DNA of 64,000 nucleotides from Doryteuthis pealeii. Taxonomy: Eukaryota; Mollusca; Cephalopoda; Myopsida; Loliginidae. Made by a program: the position numbers and the translations under genes. Below the pieces are notes generated by a model. The model ran no database searches. It saw only the letters and a program-made list of their open reading frames with translations, and was not told where the DNA came from. The stretch spans positions 67,888,665 to 67,952,664 of the forward strand of contig CM042148.1 in NCBI GenBank assembly GCA_023376005.1, written 5' to 3'. Positions 31,184 through 44,329 of the stretch are shown one piece after another. Each line of letters starts with the position of its first letter. Within the stretch, counting starts at the first letter, position 1.

Positions 31184-31390
31184 CTTTTTGATCTCGATTA
31201 AGAAAGGGCATGTTTTTCATTTACACCGTCAATATCCGGTTTGTTAGGGGTTAGGGTTAGGGGTTAGGGTTAGGGGTTAGGGGTTATTTTTATAATTGAA
31301 AAGAAAATCTAAAAATCGTCTGTTAAAACAACCGGATATTGACGGTGTAAATGAAAAACATGTCCTTTCTTAATCGAGATCAAAAAGGGG
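31184..31390. repeat. Inverted repeat enclosing TTAGGG-type units
   Basis: The arms (31184-31239 and 31333-31390) are nearly perfect complements, for example ATTTACACCGTCAATATCCG. Between them, 31243-31286 is a run of mixed TTAGGG and TTAGGGG units, the animal telomere motif and a variant. Confidence 0.85.
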
Positions 31391-32100
31391 TCATATAGTC
31401 CAACATTTTATATCTAATTGATAAAATAAAAAATAAAATGTTAAAATTTATAAAAGATTCATTCAATAAGATTTTCTGAAAGTTTACAGAATGTTTTATG
31501 GCAAGATGACAAACTTTTCAAGGTTTTGTAAAATAAATAGAAATAAAATAAAAAGTCACAAATTTTTGACTATTAAAACAAAAATCTATTTTCTACAAAT
31601 TAAATGGTAAATTATATTGTGATTTAATTTCCAACTTTTCTGAAATTAAATCTAATATTATTCTATCAAATAATTCTTTTCTTCATAAATATTACAATTA
31701 AATTTTTTAATAGTTTCACTATTAATAATAATAAAAAAATATTCAATTATCAGAAATTATTAATAAATGAATCTTTAAATCTTAAAATAAAGAATTTAAA
31801 AAATTAAAATCTTTAAAAATAGGAATTATATATTATTATATTACAAACACAAATAATCACGCTTGTTTGTTGTTTGTATCAAATTAATTATCAAATAAGT
31901 GCCTGAATTTTATTTTACTTAAGAAAAACTAAATAAACCAAGATGTTACCAATTAAATCAATAAATTAGAATACAAAAATTTGCATTTATAAAAATCCAG
32001 ACATACAAAGTGTTTTTTAAAAGAAATACGCCATTTGTAATCTATGAATACCCAAAGGGGCTAAAATCTCCCTTCTCGGTTTATAAATAACCCTTTCATG
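31391..32100. other. Very AT-rich stretch
   Basis: Short A/T-rich words and repeated AAATAAAATAAAA. No frame or clear family. Confidence 0.4.
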
Positions 32101-32618
32101 TCAAGTATTTTTTAAAAGTATAAACTAAGCACGGATTAAATGTTTGTAACTGAATATTCTAGAAACAATTTACTATTTTAACGAGTATATTTCGAACATT
32201 CTTAAACCCGGAAATGGGAGTTCGAAATTCGAAAATAAAGAGTAGAACATTTGTTACGATATGATAATATCAATATCAAGTGTTTTTTTTTATATATATA
32301 AATTTCTATTGATTCCTACTCGTAAATAAAATAATTTACTTAAAATCGGCGGTATATTTATGAATTTAATCTCCCCTGCTTGACCAAAGAACAAATCAGG
32401 GCCAGTGTCCAGTTTCAAGGTTTCCCCAAAGGGAAAAATAAGCAGATATGAAAATTTATGTAACTACTCGTGAATACACACGAGGAATCCCGCACTAAAC
32501 CATACCTTGAATCTCATTTAGATAACAGGATGATGAATAAATTACGGATTTTCGGGGGAGATTGTGGCCAAAACCAATCATATTATTGTTTTAAAAAAAA
32601 AAAACAAGACAGAAACAC

Positions 32619-32661
32619 AGACACACACACACACACACACACAGACACAGACACAGACACA

Positions 32662-32735
<74 letters not shown>
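32619..32735. repeat. Compound (CA)n(CAGA)n(TA)n microsatellite
   Basis: CA, ACAGAC and about 35 TA units in sequence. The open frame spanning it is partly repeat-encoded. Confidence 0.97.
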
Positions 32736-32737
<2 letters not shown>

Positions 32738-32744
32738 AATATAT

Positions 32745-33037
32745 ACAAAACTTACACCATTTATCGTTTAACTTGCTCTAAATGCCTTAATTTCTATATA
32801 GGAAGTACAGTCAGACCCCTCCACATTAGAATCAAAGAACACATCCACACACGTGCATCCACATTCCATAAACATTTAATCAAATGCAAAAATAAGGACA
32901 ATAGTTTTTCCGTTAATATAGAGACAATAATACGCAACATTGGTAATCTCAGAATTAGAGAAAGTTTATTAATAGCTAAATTAGGTCCTAGTATAAACAA
33001 TGGGTTAGAATTAAACACCGAATATATAATTCATTAA
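32745..33037 (+). pseudogene. Penelope-like element, GIY-YIG endonuclease domain
   Basis: The frame reads TIYRLTCSKCLNFYIGSTVR, then PLHIRIKEHIHTR, and ends ESLLIAKLGPSINN plus a short tail. The TIY and YIG strands, the CX2C pair, the Arg of RIKEH with its Glu, and a late LGPSINN-type segment match the C-terminal endonuclease of Penelope-like retroelements. The reverse transcriptase that should precede it is absent; the frame runs straight into the TA microsatellite. The domain itself is unbroken for about 95 codons, so the insertion is fairly young or the copy is simply 5'-truncated. Confidence 0.85.
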
Positions 33038-33249
33038 AATACACATTCTTATATACACATATATATATATACAAAACAAATAAGTAAAAATAAATAAATA
33101 CATAAATAAATAAATAGATAAAAAGAATGAAATTGAAATTGATTGAACAACGGCTATCTCGACCCTTCCACATGTCGTTATAAAAAAACCCCACGAGACG
33201 CGTGTTTATAACGCCAAAACAAAAATGACACAAGACCGCGTCCATTTCA

Positions 33250-33300
33250 GAAAAGTCTCTGATGATGAAGTTTCTTTGAAATCGATAAGACTGAACATTA
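33250..33300 (+). ncRNA. Decayed hammerhead core after the Penelope endonuclease
   Basis: CTGATGA (33259-33265) is followed by a GTTTC-TTT-GAAAT stem and ATCGATAAGACTG, where a core would need GAAA. Its position about 220 bases after the endonuclease stop is where Penelope-like elements carry ribozymes in their terminal repeats. Confidence 0.35.
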
Positions 33301-33387
33301 TTTTGTTTTATACGCATTGTAATTGCTTTCTTAACATAAATAAATATTAATATACTTAACAATGCTTCAAGGCAAATTATCAAATAC

Positions 33388-33425
<38 letters not shown>

Positions 33426-33430
33426 ATATA
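33388..33430. repeat. (TA)n microsatellite
   Basis: About 15 TA units. Confidence 0.95.
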
Positions 33431-33556
33431 AAATTTTGCGTATGCTTCTAAATTATTTAGTTAAGAATTAATGGCAAAATGAATGAATGAATGAAATAAA
33501 AATGAATGAGATGAGTGGAATAAATGAAAAATCCTTTCCCGTGGTCAGAATAACAA

Positions 33557-34125
33557 TGGTCCAGCGTATTTTTTAGTGATGAAATTAAATTTAATGTATA
33601 TGTTTCTGATGAAAAAAAAAAAGTATATAAGAAGATGAAATGGCAAAGAATTGAGTTCAAAGTGCATCAAATGGACATTCAAGTTTGGTGGAGGCAGGAT
33701 TATGGTTTTCGGCATGTTTTCAAGTCTGGGTACGTTTCCTCTTGTACGTTTACATAATAGAGTTAATTCTGCTATGTACACGAATTTTTTGAAAGAACAT
33801 GTGTACCGATATTACGAAATTCTTGGTGTGAAAATCCTGTATTCGTGCAGGATAATGCTCCCTGTCATAAGGGAAAGCATTTTATTGCTTACTTGAATGA
33901 CCAAGGAATAAATGATTGACCAACTCAAAGTCCTGATATGAATTCCATGGAAGACTTTAGGACAAATTATCATGGCTAGGAATCCATAAAATATTGAAGA
34001 TCTATGGGGAAAATTACAGGAGGTATCGGACAAATTTACAGATGACGAATGTCGAAATTTAATAAAATCCTGTGATCACGATGTGCTGTAATGATTCAAA
34101 ACAAGGGTCTTAGCATTAACTATTG
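33557..34125 (+). pseudogene. Tc1/mariner-like transposase, 5'-truncated and frameshifted
   Basis: Three frames in order carry the catalytic half. WSSVFFSDEIKFNVY holds the first Asp (codon at 33578). KFGGGRIMVFGMFSS follows from 33685, then QDNAPCHKGKH with the second Asp near 33851, then QSPDMNSME with the third acidic residue. It ends NIEDLWGKLQEVS and FTDDECRNLIKSCDH. Breaks: a frame change in the A-run near 33615, another near 33830, and a stop in place of Trp before the QSPDMN block. The N-terminal DNA-binding part is missing. The last 30 codons are the founder of the satellite that follows. Confidence 0.85.
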
Positions 34126-37100
34126 ATTTTCTTTCTTTCATATTCAGCTTCTCTTTTACATTTTGTCACAAGCAGTTTGTTGTTGTCTCCAGCCTTTTAA
34201 TCCAATAACAATTTACAGATGACGAATGTCGAAATTTAACGAAATCCTGTGATCACCGATGTGCTGTAATGATTCAAAACAAGGGTCTTAGCATTAACAT
34301 TGATTTTCTTTCTTTCATATTCAGCTTCTCTTTTACACATTTGTCACAAGCAGTTTGTTGTTGTCTCCAGCCTTTTAATCCAATAACAATTTATAGATGA
34401 CGAATGTCGAAATTTAATAAAACCCTGTGATCACCGATGTGCTGTAATGATTCAAAACAAGGGTCTTAGCATTAACAATTGATTTTCTTTCTTTCATATT
34501 CAGCTTCTCTTTTACACATTTGTCACAAGCAGTTTGTTGTTGTCTCCAGCCTTTTAATCCAATAACAATTTACAGATGACGAATGCCGAAATTTAAACGA
34601 AACCTGTGATCACCGATGTGCTGTAATGATTCAAAACAAGGGTCTTAGCATTAACTTGATTTTCTTTCTTTCATATTCAGCTTCTCTTTTACACATTTGT
34701 CACAAGCAGTTTTGTTGTTGTCTCCAGCCTTTTAATCCAATAACAATTTACAGATGACGAATGTCGAAATTTAACGAAATCCTGTGATCACCGATGTGCT
34801 GTAATGATTCAAAACAAGGGTCTTAGCATTAACAATTGATTTTCTTTCTTTCATATTCAGCTTCTCTTTTACACATTTGTCACAAGCAGTTTGTTGTTGT
34901 CTCCAGCCTTTTAATCCAATAACAATTTACAGATGACGAATGTCGAAATTTAACGAAATCCTGTGATCACCGACGTGCTGTAATGATTCAAAACAAGGGT
35001 CTTAGCATTAACAATTGATTTTCTTTTCTTTCATATTCAGCTTCTCTTTTACACATTTGTCACAAGCAGTTTGTTGTTGTCTCCAGCCTTTTAATCCAAT
35101 AACAATTTATAGATGACGAATGTCGAAATTTAATAAAACCTGTGATAACCGATGTGCTGTAATGATTCAAAACAAGGGTCTTAGCATTAACTTGATTTTC
35201 TTTCTTTCATATTCAGCTTCTCTTTTACACATTTGTCACAAGCAGTTTGTTGTTGTCTCCAGCCTTTTAATCCAATAACAATTTACAGATGACGAATGTC
35301 GAAATTTAATAAAACCCTGTGATCACCGATGTGCTGTAATGATTCAAAACAAGGGTCTTAGCATTAACTTGATTTTCTTTCTTTCATATTCAGCTTCTCT
35401 TTTACACATTTGTCACAAGCAGTTTGTTGTTGTCTCCAGCCTTTTAATCCAATAACAATTTATAGATGACGAATGTCGAAATTTAATAAAACCCTGTGAT
35501 CACCGATGTGCTGTAATGATTCAAAACAAGGGTCTTAGCATTAACAATTGATTTTCTTTCTTTCATATTCAGCTTCTCTTTTACACATTTGTCACAAGCA
35601 GTTTGTTGTTGTCGCCAGCCTTTTAATCCAATAACAATTTACAGATGACGAATGCCGAAATTTAACGAAATCCTGTGATCACCGATGTGCTGTAATGATT
35701 CAAAACAAGGGTCTTAGCATTAACTATTGATTTTCTTTCTTTCATATTCAGCTTCTCTTTTACACATTTGTCACAAGCAGTTTGTTGTTGTCTCCAGCCT
35801 TTTAATCCAATAACAATTTACAGATTACGAATGTCGAAATTTAACGAAATCCTGTGATCACCGATGTGCTGTAATGATTCAAAACAAGGGTCTTAGCATT
35901 AACAATTGATTTTCTTTCTTTCATATTCAGCTTCTCTTTTTACACATTTGTCACAAGCAGTTTGTTGTTGTCTCCAGCCTTTTAATCCAATAACAATTTA
36001 CAGATGACGAATGTCGAAATTTAACGAAATCCTGTGATCACCGACGTGCTGTAATGATTCAAAACAAGGGTCTTAGCATTAACAATTGATTTTCTTTCTT
36101 TCATATTCAGCTTCTCTTTTACACATTTGTCACAAGCAGTTTGTTGTTGTCTCCAGCCTTTTAATCCAATAACAATTTACAGATGACGAATGTCGAAATT
36201 TAAAAAACCCTGTGATAACCGATGTGCTGTAATGATTCAAAACAAGGGTCTTAGCATTAACTTGATTTTCTTTCTTCATATTCAGCTTCTCTTTTACACA
36301 TTTGTCACAAGCAGTTTGTTGTTGTCTCCAGCCTTTTAATCCAATAACAATTTACAGATGACGAATGTCGAAATTTAACGAAATCCTGTGATCACCGACG
36401 TGCTGTAATGATTCAAAACAAGGGTCTTAGCATTAACAATTGATTTTCTTTCTTTCATATTCAGCTTCTCTTTTACACATTTGTCACAAGCAGTTTGTTG
36501 TTGTCTCCAGCCTTTTAATCCAATAACAATTTATAGATGACGAATGTCGAAATTTAATAAATCCCTGTGATAACCGATGTGCTGTAATGATTCAAAACAA
36601 GGGTCTTAGCATTAACAATTGATTTTCTTTCTTTCATATTCAGCTTCTCTTTTACACATTTGTCACAAGCAGTTTGTTGTTGTCTCCAGCCTTTTAATCC
36701 AATAACAATTTATAGATGACGAATGTCGAAATTTAAAAAACCCTGTGATAACCGATGTGCTGTAATGATTCAAAACAAGGGTCTTAGCATTAACTTTATT
36801 TTCTTTCTTTCATATTCAACTTCTCTTTTACACATTTGTCACAAGCAGTTTGTTGTTGTCTCCAGCCTTTTAATCCAATAACAATTTACAGATGACGAAT
36901 GTCGAAATTTAACGAAATCCTGTGATCACCGACGTGCTGTAATGATTCAAAACAAGGGTCTTAGCATTAACAATTGATTTTTCTTTCTTTCATATTCAGC
37001 TTCTCTTTTACACATTTGTCACAAGCAGTTTGTTGTTGTCTCCAGCCTTTTAATCCAATAACAATTTACAGATGACGAATGTCGAAATTTAACGAAATCC

Positions 37101-40100
37101 TGTGATCACCGACGTGCTGTAATGATTCAAAACAAGGGTCTTAGCATTAACAATTGATTTTCTTTTCTTTCATATTCAGCTTCTCTTTTACACATTTGTC
37201 ACAAGCAGTTTGTTGTTGTCTCCAGCCTTTTAATCCAATAACAATTTACAGATGACGAATGTCGAAATTTAACTAAATCCTGTGATCACCGACGTGCTGT
37301 AATGATTCAAAACAAGGGTCTTAGCATTAACTTTGATTTTCTTTCTTTCATATTCAGCTTCTCTTTTACACATTTGTCACAAGCAGTTTGTTGTTGTCTC
37401 CAGCCTTTTAATCCAATAACAATTTACAGATGACGAATGTCGAAATTTAACGAAATCCTGTGATCACCGACGTGCTGTAATGATTCAAAACAAGGGTCTT
37501 AGCATTAACAATTGATTTTTCTTTCTTTCATATTCAGCTTCTCTTTTACACATTTGTCACAAGCAGTTTGTTGTTGTCTCCAGCCTTTTAATCCAATAAC
37601 AATTTACAGATGACGAATGTCGAAATTTAACGAAATCCTGTGATCACCGACGTGCTGTAATGATTCAAAACAAGGGTCTTAGCATTAACAATTGATTTTC
37701 TTTCTTTCATATTCAGCTTCTCTTTTACACATTTGTCACAAGCAGTTTGTTGTTGTCTCCAGCCTTTTAATCCAATAACAATTTACAGATGACGAATGTC
37801 GAAATTTAACGAAATCCTGTGATCACCGATGTGCTGTAATGATTCAAAACAAGGGTCTTAGCATTAACAATTGATTTTCTTTCTTTCATATTCAGCTTCT
37901 CTTTTACACATTTGTCACAAGCAGTTTGTTGTTGTCGCCAGCCTTTTAATCCAATAACAATTTACAGATGACGAATGCCGAAATTTAACGAAACCCTGTG
38001 ATCACCGACGTGCTGTAATGATTCAAAACAAGGGTCTTAGCATTAACTATTGATTTTCTTTCTTTCATATTCAGCTTCTCTTTTACACATTTGTCACAAG
38101 CAGTTTGTTGTTGTCTCCAGCCTTTTAATCCAATAACAATTTACAGATTACGAATGTCGAAATTTAACGAAATCCTGTGATCACCGATGTGCTGTAATGA
38201 TTCAAAACAAGGGTCTTAGCATTAACAATTGATTTTCTTTCTTTCATATTCAGCTTCTCTTTTACACATTTGTCACAAGCAGTTTGTTGTTGTCTCCAGC
38301 CTTTTAATCCAATAACAATTTACAGATGACGAATGTCGAAATTTAACGAAATCCTGTGATCACCGACGTGCTGTAATGATTCAAAACAAGGGTCTTAGCA
38401 TTAACAATTGATTTTCTTTCTTTCATATTCAGCTTTCTTTTACACATTTGTCACAAGCAGTTTGTTGTTGTCTCCAGCCTTTTAATCCAATAACAATTTA
38501 TAGATGACGAATGTCGAAATTTAATAAAACCCTGTGATAACCGATGTGCTGTAATGATTCAAAACAAGGGTCTTAGCATTAACTTGATTTTCTTTCTTTC
38601 ATATTCAGCTTCTCTTTTACACATTTGTCACAAGCAGTTTGTTGTTGTCTCCAGCCTTTTAATCCAATAACAATTTACAGATGACGAATGTCGAAATTTA
38701 ACGAAATCCTGTGATCACCGACGTGCTGTAATGATTCAAACAAGGGTCTTAGCATTAACAATTGATTTTCTTTCTTTCATATTCAGCTTCTCTTTTACAC
38801 ATTTGTCACAAGCAGTTTGTTGTTGTCTCAGCCTTTTAATCCAATAACAATTTATAGATGACGAATGTCGAAATTTAATAAAACCCTGTGATAACCGATG
38901 TGCTGTAATGATTCAAAACAAGGGTCTTAGCATTAACTTGATTTTCTTTCTTTCATATTCAGCTTCTCTTTTACACATTTGTCACAAGCAGTTTGTTGTT
39001 GTCTCCAGCCTTTTAATCCAATAACAATTTATAGATGACGAATGTCGAAATTTAATAAAACCCTGTGATAACCGATGTGCTGTAATGATTCAAAACAAGG
39101 GTCTTAGCATTAACTTTATTTTCTTTCTTTCATATTCAACTTCTCTTTTACACATTTGTCACAAGCAGTTTGTTGTTGTCTCCAGCCTTTTAATCCAATA
39201 ACAATTTACAGATGACGAATGTCGAAATTTAACGAAATCCTGTGATCACCGACGTGCTGTAATGATTCAAAACAAGGGTCTTAGCATTAACAATTGATTT
39301 TTCTTTCTTTCATATTCAGCTTCTCTTTTACACATTTGTCACAAGCAGTTTGTTGTTGTCTCCAGCCTTTTAATCCAATAACAATTTACAGATGACGAAT
39401 GTCGAAATTTAACGAAATCCTGTGATCACCGACGTGCTGTAATGATTCAAAACAAGGGTCTTAGCATTAACAATTGATTTTCTTTCTTTCATATTCAGCT
39501 TCTCTTTTACACATTTGTCACAAGCAGTTTGTTGTTGTCTCCAGCCTTTTAATCCAATAACAATTTACAGATGACGAATGTCGAAATTTAACTAAATCCT
39601 GTGATCACCGACGTGCTGTAATGATTCAAAACAAGGGTCTTAGCATTAACTATTGATTTTCTTTCTTTCATATTCAGCTTCTCTTTTACACATTTGTCAC
39701 AAGCAGTTTGTTGTTGTCTCCAGCCTTTTAATCCAATAACAATTTACAGATGACGAATGTCGAAATTTAACGAAATCCTGTGATCACCGACGTGCTGTAA
39801 TGATTCAAAACAAGGGTCTTAGCATTAACAATTTTTTTTTCTTTCTTTCATATTCAGCTTCTCTTTTACACATTTGTCACAAGCAGTTTGTTGTTGTCTC
39901 CAGCCTTTTAATCCAATAACAATTTACAGATGACGAATGTCGAAATTTAACGAAATCCTGTGATCACCGACGTGCTGTAATGATTCAAAACAAGGGTCTT
40001 AGCATTAACAATTGATTTTCTTTCTTTCATATTCAGCTTCTCTTTTACACATTTGTCACAAGCAGTTTGTTGTTGTCTCCAGCCTTTTAATCCAATAACA

Positions 40101-43100
40101 ATTTATAGATGACGAATGTCGAAATTTAATAAAACCCTGTGATAACCGATGTGCTGTAATGATTCAAAACAAGGGTCTTAGCATTAACTTGATTTTCTTT
40201 CTTTCATATTCAGCTTCTCTTTTACACATTTGTCACAAGCAGTTTGTTGTTGTCTCCAGCCTTTTAATCCAATAACAATTTACAGATGACGAATGTCGAA
40301 ATTTAACGAAATCCTGTGATCACCGACGTGCTGTAATGATTCAAAACAAGGGTCTTAGCATTAACAATTGATTTTCTTTCTTTCATATTCAGCTTCTCTT
40401 TTACACATTTGTCACAAGCAGTTTGTTTGTTGTCTCCAGCCTTTTAATCCAATAACAATTTATAGATGACGAATGTCGAAATTTAATAAAACCTGTGATA
40501 ACCGATGTGCTGTAATGATTCAAAACAAGGGTCTTAGCATTAACTTGATTTTCTTTCTTTCATATTCAGCTTCTCTTTTACACATTTGTCACAAGCAGTT
40601 TGTTGTTGTCTCCAGCCTTTTAATCCAATAACAATTTATAGATGACGAATGTCGAAATTTAATAAAACCCTGTGATAACCGATGTGCTGTAATGATTCAA
40701 AACAAGGTCTTAGCATTAACTTTATTTTCTTTCTTTCATATTCAACTTCTCTTTTACACATTTGTCACAAGCAGTTTGTTGTTGTCTCCAGCCTTTTAAT
40801 CCAATAACAATTTACAGATGACGAATGTCGAAATTTAACTAAATCCTGTGATCACCGACGTGCTGTAATGATTCAAAACAAGGGTCTTAGCATTAACTAT
40901 TGATTTTCTTTCTTTCATATTCAGCTTCTCTTTTACACATTGTCACAAGCAGTTTGTTGTTGTCTCCAGCCTTTTAATCCAATAACAATTTACAGATGAC
41001 GAATGTCGAAATTTAACGAAATCCTGTGATCACCGACGTGCTGTAATGATTCAAAACAAGGGTCTTAGCATTAACAATTGATTTTCTTTCTTTCATATTC
41101 AGCTTCTCTTTTACACATTTGTCACAAGCAGTTTGTTGTTGTCTCCAGCCTTTTAATCCAATAACAATTTACAGATGACGAATGTCGAAATTTAACGAAA
41201 TCCTGTGATCACCGACGTGCTGTAATGATTCAAAACAAGGGTCTTAGCATTAACAATTGATTTTCTTTCTTTCATATTCAGCTTCTCTTTTACACATTTG
41301 TCACAAGCAGTTTGTTGTTTGTCTCCAGCCTTTTAATCCAATAACAATTTACAGATGACGAATGTCGAAATTTAACGAAATCCTGTGATCACCGACGTGC
41401 TGTAATGATTCAAAAAGGGTCTTAGCATTAACAATTGATTTTCTTTCTTTCATATTCAGCTTCTCTTTTACACATTTGTCACAAGCAGTTTGTTGTTGTC
41501 TCCAGCCTTTTAATCAATAACAATTTACAGATGACGAATGTCGAAATTTAACGAAATCCTGTGATCACCGACGTGCTGTAATGATTCAAAACAAGGGTCT
41601 TAGCATTAACAATTGATTTTCTTTCTTTCATATTCAGCTTCTCTTTTACACATTTGTCACAAGCAGTTTGTTGTTGTCTCCAGCCTTTTAATCCAATAAC
41701 AATTTACAGATGACGAATGTCGAAATTTAACGAAATCCTGTGATCACCGACGTGCTGTAATGATTCAAAACAAGGGTCTTAGCATTAACAATTGATTTTC
41801 TTTCTTTCATATTCAGCTTCTCTTTTACACATTTGTCACAAGCAGTTTGTTGTTGTCTCCAGCCTTTTAATCCAATAACAATTTACAGATGACGAATGTC
41901 GAAATTTAACTAAATCCTGTGATCACCGATGTGCTGTAATGATTCAAAACAAGGGTCTTAGCATTAACTATTGATTTTCTTTCTTTCATATTCAGCTTCT
42001 CTTTTACACATTTGTCACAAGCAGTTTGTTGTTGTCTCCAGCCTTTTAATCCAATAACAATTTACAGATGACGAATGTCGAAATTTAACGAAATCCTGTG
42101 ATCACCGACGTGCTGTAATGATTCAAAACAAGGGTCTTAGCATTAACAATTGATTTTTCTTTCTTTCATATTCAGCTTCTCTTTTACACATTTGTCACAA
42201 GCAGTTTGTTGTTGTCTCCAGCCTTTTAATCCAATAACAATTTACAGATGACGAATGTCGAAATTTAACGAAATCCTGTGATCACCGACGTGCTGTAATG
42301 ATTCAAAACAAGGGTCTTAGCATTAACAATTGATTTTCTTTCTTTCATATTCAGCTTCTCTTTTACACATTTGTCACAAGCAGTTTGTTGTTGTCTCCAG
42401 CCTTTTAATCCAATAACAATTTACAGATGACGAATGTCGAAATTTAACTAAATCCTGTGATCACCGACGTGCTGTAATGATTCAAAACAAGGGTCTTAGC
42501 ATTAACAATTGATTTTCTTTCTTTCATATTCAGCTTCTCTTTTACACATTTGTCACAAGCAGTTTGTTGTTGTCTCCAGCCTTTTAATCCAATAACAATT
42601 TACAGATGACGAATGTCGAAATTTAACGAAATCCTGTGATCACCGACGTGCTGTAATGATTCAAAACAAGGGTCTTAGCATTAACAATTGATTTTCTTTC
42701 TTTCATATTCAGCTTCTCTTTTACACATTTGTCACAAGCAGTTTGTTGTTGTCTCCAGCCTTTTAATCCAATAACAATTTACAGATGACGAATGTCGAAA
42801 TTTAACGAAATCCTGTGATCACCGACGTGCTGTAATGATTCAAAACAAGGGTCTTAGCATTAACAATTGATTTTCTTTCTTTCATATTCAGCTTCTCTTT
42901 TACACATTTGTCACAAGCAGTTTGTTGTTGTCTCCAGCCTTTTAATCCAATAAAATTTACAGATGACGAATGTCGAAATTTAACGAAATCCTGTGATCAC
43001 CGATGTGCTGTAATGATTCAAAACAAGGGTCTTAGCATTAACAATTGATTTTCTTTCTTTCATATTCAGCTTCTCTTTTACACATTTGTCACAAGCAGTT

Positions 43101-44300
43101 TGTTGTTGTCTCCAGCCTTTTAATCCAATAACAATTTACAGATGACGAATGTCGAAATTTAACGAAATCCTGTGATCACCGACGTGCTGTAATGATTCAA
43201 AACAAGGGTCTTAGCATTAACAATTGATTTTCTTTCTTTCATATTCAGCTTCTCTTTTACACATTTGTCACAAGCAGTTTGTTGTTGTCTCCAGCCTTTT
43301 AATCCAATAACAATTTACAGATGACGAATGTCGAAATTTAACGAAATCCTGTGATCACCGACGTGCTGTAATGATTCAAAACAAGGGTCTTAGCATTAAC
43401 AATTGATTTTTCTTTCTTTCATATTCAGCTTCTCTTTTACACATTTGACACAAGCAGTTTGTTGTTGTCTCCAGCCTTTTAATCCAATAACAATTTACAG
43501 ATGACGAATGTCGAAATTTAACGAAATCCTGTGATCACCGACGTGCTGTAATGATTCAAAACAAGGGTCTTAGCATTAACAATTGATTTTCTTTCTTTCA
43601 TATTCAGCTTCTCTTTTACACATTTGTCACAAGCAGTTTGTTGTTGTCTCCAGCCTTTTTAATCCAATAACAATTTACAGATGACGAATGTCGAAATTTA
43701 ACGAAATCCTGTGATCACGACGTGCTGTAATGATTCAAAACAAGGGTCTTAGCATTAACAATTGATTTTCTTTCTTTCATATTCAGCTTCTCTTTTACAC
43801 ATTTGTCACAAGCAGTTTGTTGTTGTCTCCAGCCTTTTAATCCAATAACAATTTACAGATGACGAATGTCGAAATTTAACGAAATCCTGTGATCACCGAC
43901 GTGCTGTAATGATTCAAAACAAGGGTCTTAGCATTAAATTGATTTTCTTTCTTTCATATTCAGCTTCTCTTTTACACATTTGTCACAAGCAGTTTGTTGT
44001 TGTCTCCAGCCTTTTAATCCAATAACAATTTACAGATGACGAATGTCGAAATTTAACTAAATCCTGTGATCACCGACGTGCTGTAATGATTCAAAAACAA
44101 GGGTCTTAGCATTAACTTGATTTTCTTTCTTTCATATTCAGCTTCTCTTTTACACATTTGTCACAAGCAGTTTGTTGTTGTCTCCAGCCTTTTAATCCAA
44201 TAACAATTTACAGATGACGAATGTCGAAATTTAACGAAATCCTGTGATCACCGATGTGCTGTAATGATTCAAAACAAGGGTCTTAGCATTAACTATTGTT
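34031..44300 (+). repeat. 178-bp satellite array, about 57 copies, Tc1-derived
   Basis: Monomers follow head to tail every 177-179 bases (CAGATGACGAATG at 34039, 34216, 34394, 34573 and onward). Half the unit is the last 30 codons and stop of the adjacent Tc1 transposase (FTDDECRNL...CDHRCAVMIQNKGLSIN); the other half is TTTTCTTTCTTTCATATTCA, ACACATTTGTCACAAGCAGT, TTGTTGTTGTCTCCAGCC and a link. The first unit is continuous with the gene at its left, and at the right the last unit passes into unique DNA just after the stop codon. Variants include GATCACCGACG/GATAACCGATG, and a T-run indel before TTTCTTTC. The array lies outside the protease gene. Confidence 0.97.
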
Positions 44301-44329
44301 TTTTTTTTTTCATTTTGTTGTCCAATTAT

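Larger units (their letters stand above)
30405..32340 (+). repeat. Two direct copies of an old repeat with nested insertions
   Basis: AGTAGTGTAGTTTAG followed by GGTTAAATG and AAGAGGAAACG occurs at 30410 and 31073. The downstream half (AACGAGTATATTTCGAACAT, CTTAAACCCGGAAATGGGAG) occurs at 30910 and 32177. Copy 1 (30405-31065) holds SINE insertions. Copy 2 (31070-32340) holds about 950 bases of extra DNA including the TTAGGG inverted repeat. Confidence 0.65.

Noticed and set aside
34031..44300. A CRISPR array
   Set aside because: Units are uniform along their whole length with no variable spacers, the DNA is animal, and the monomer encodes a transposase end.
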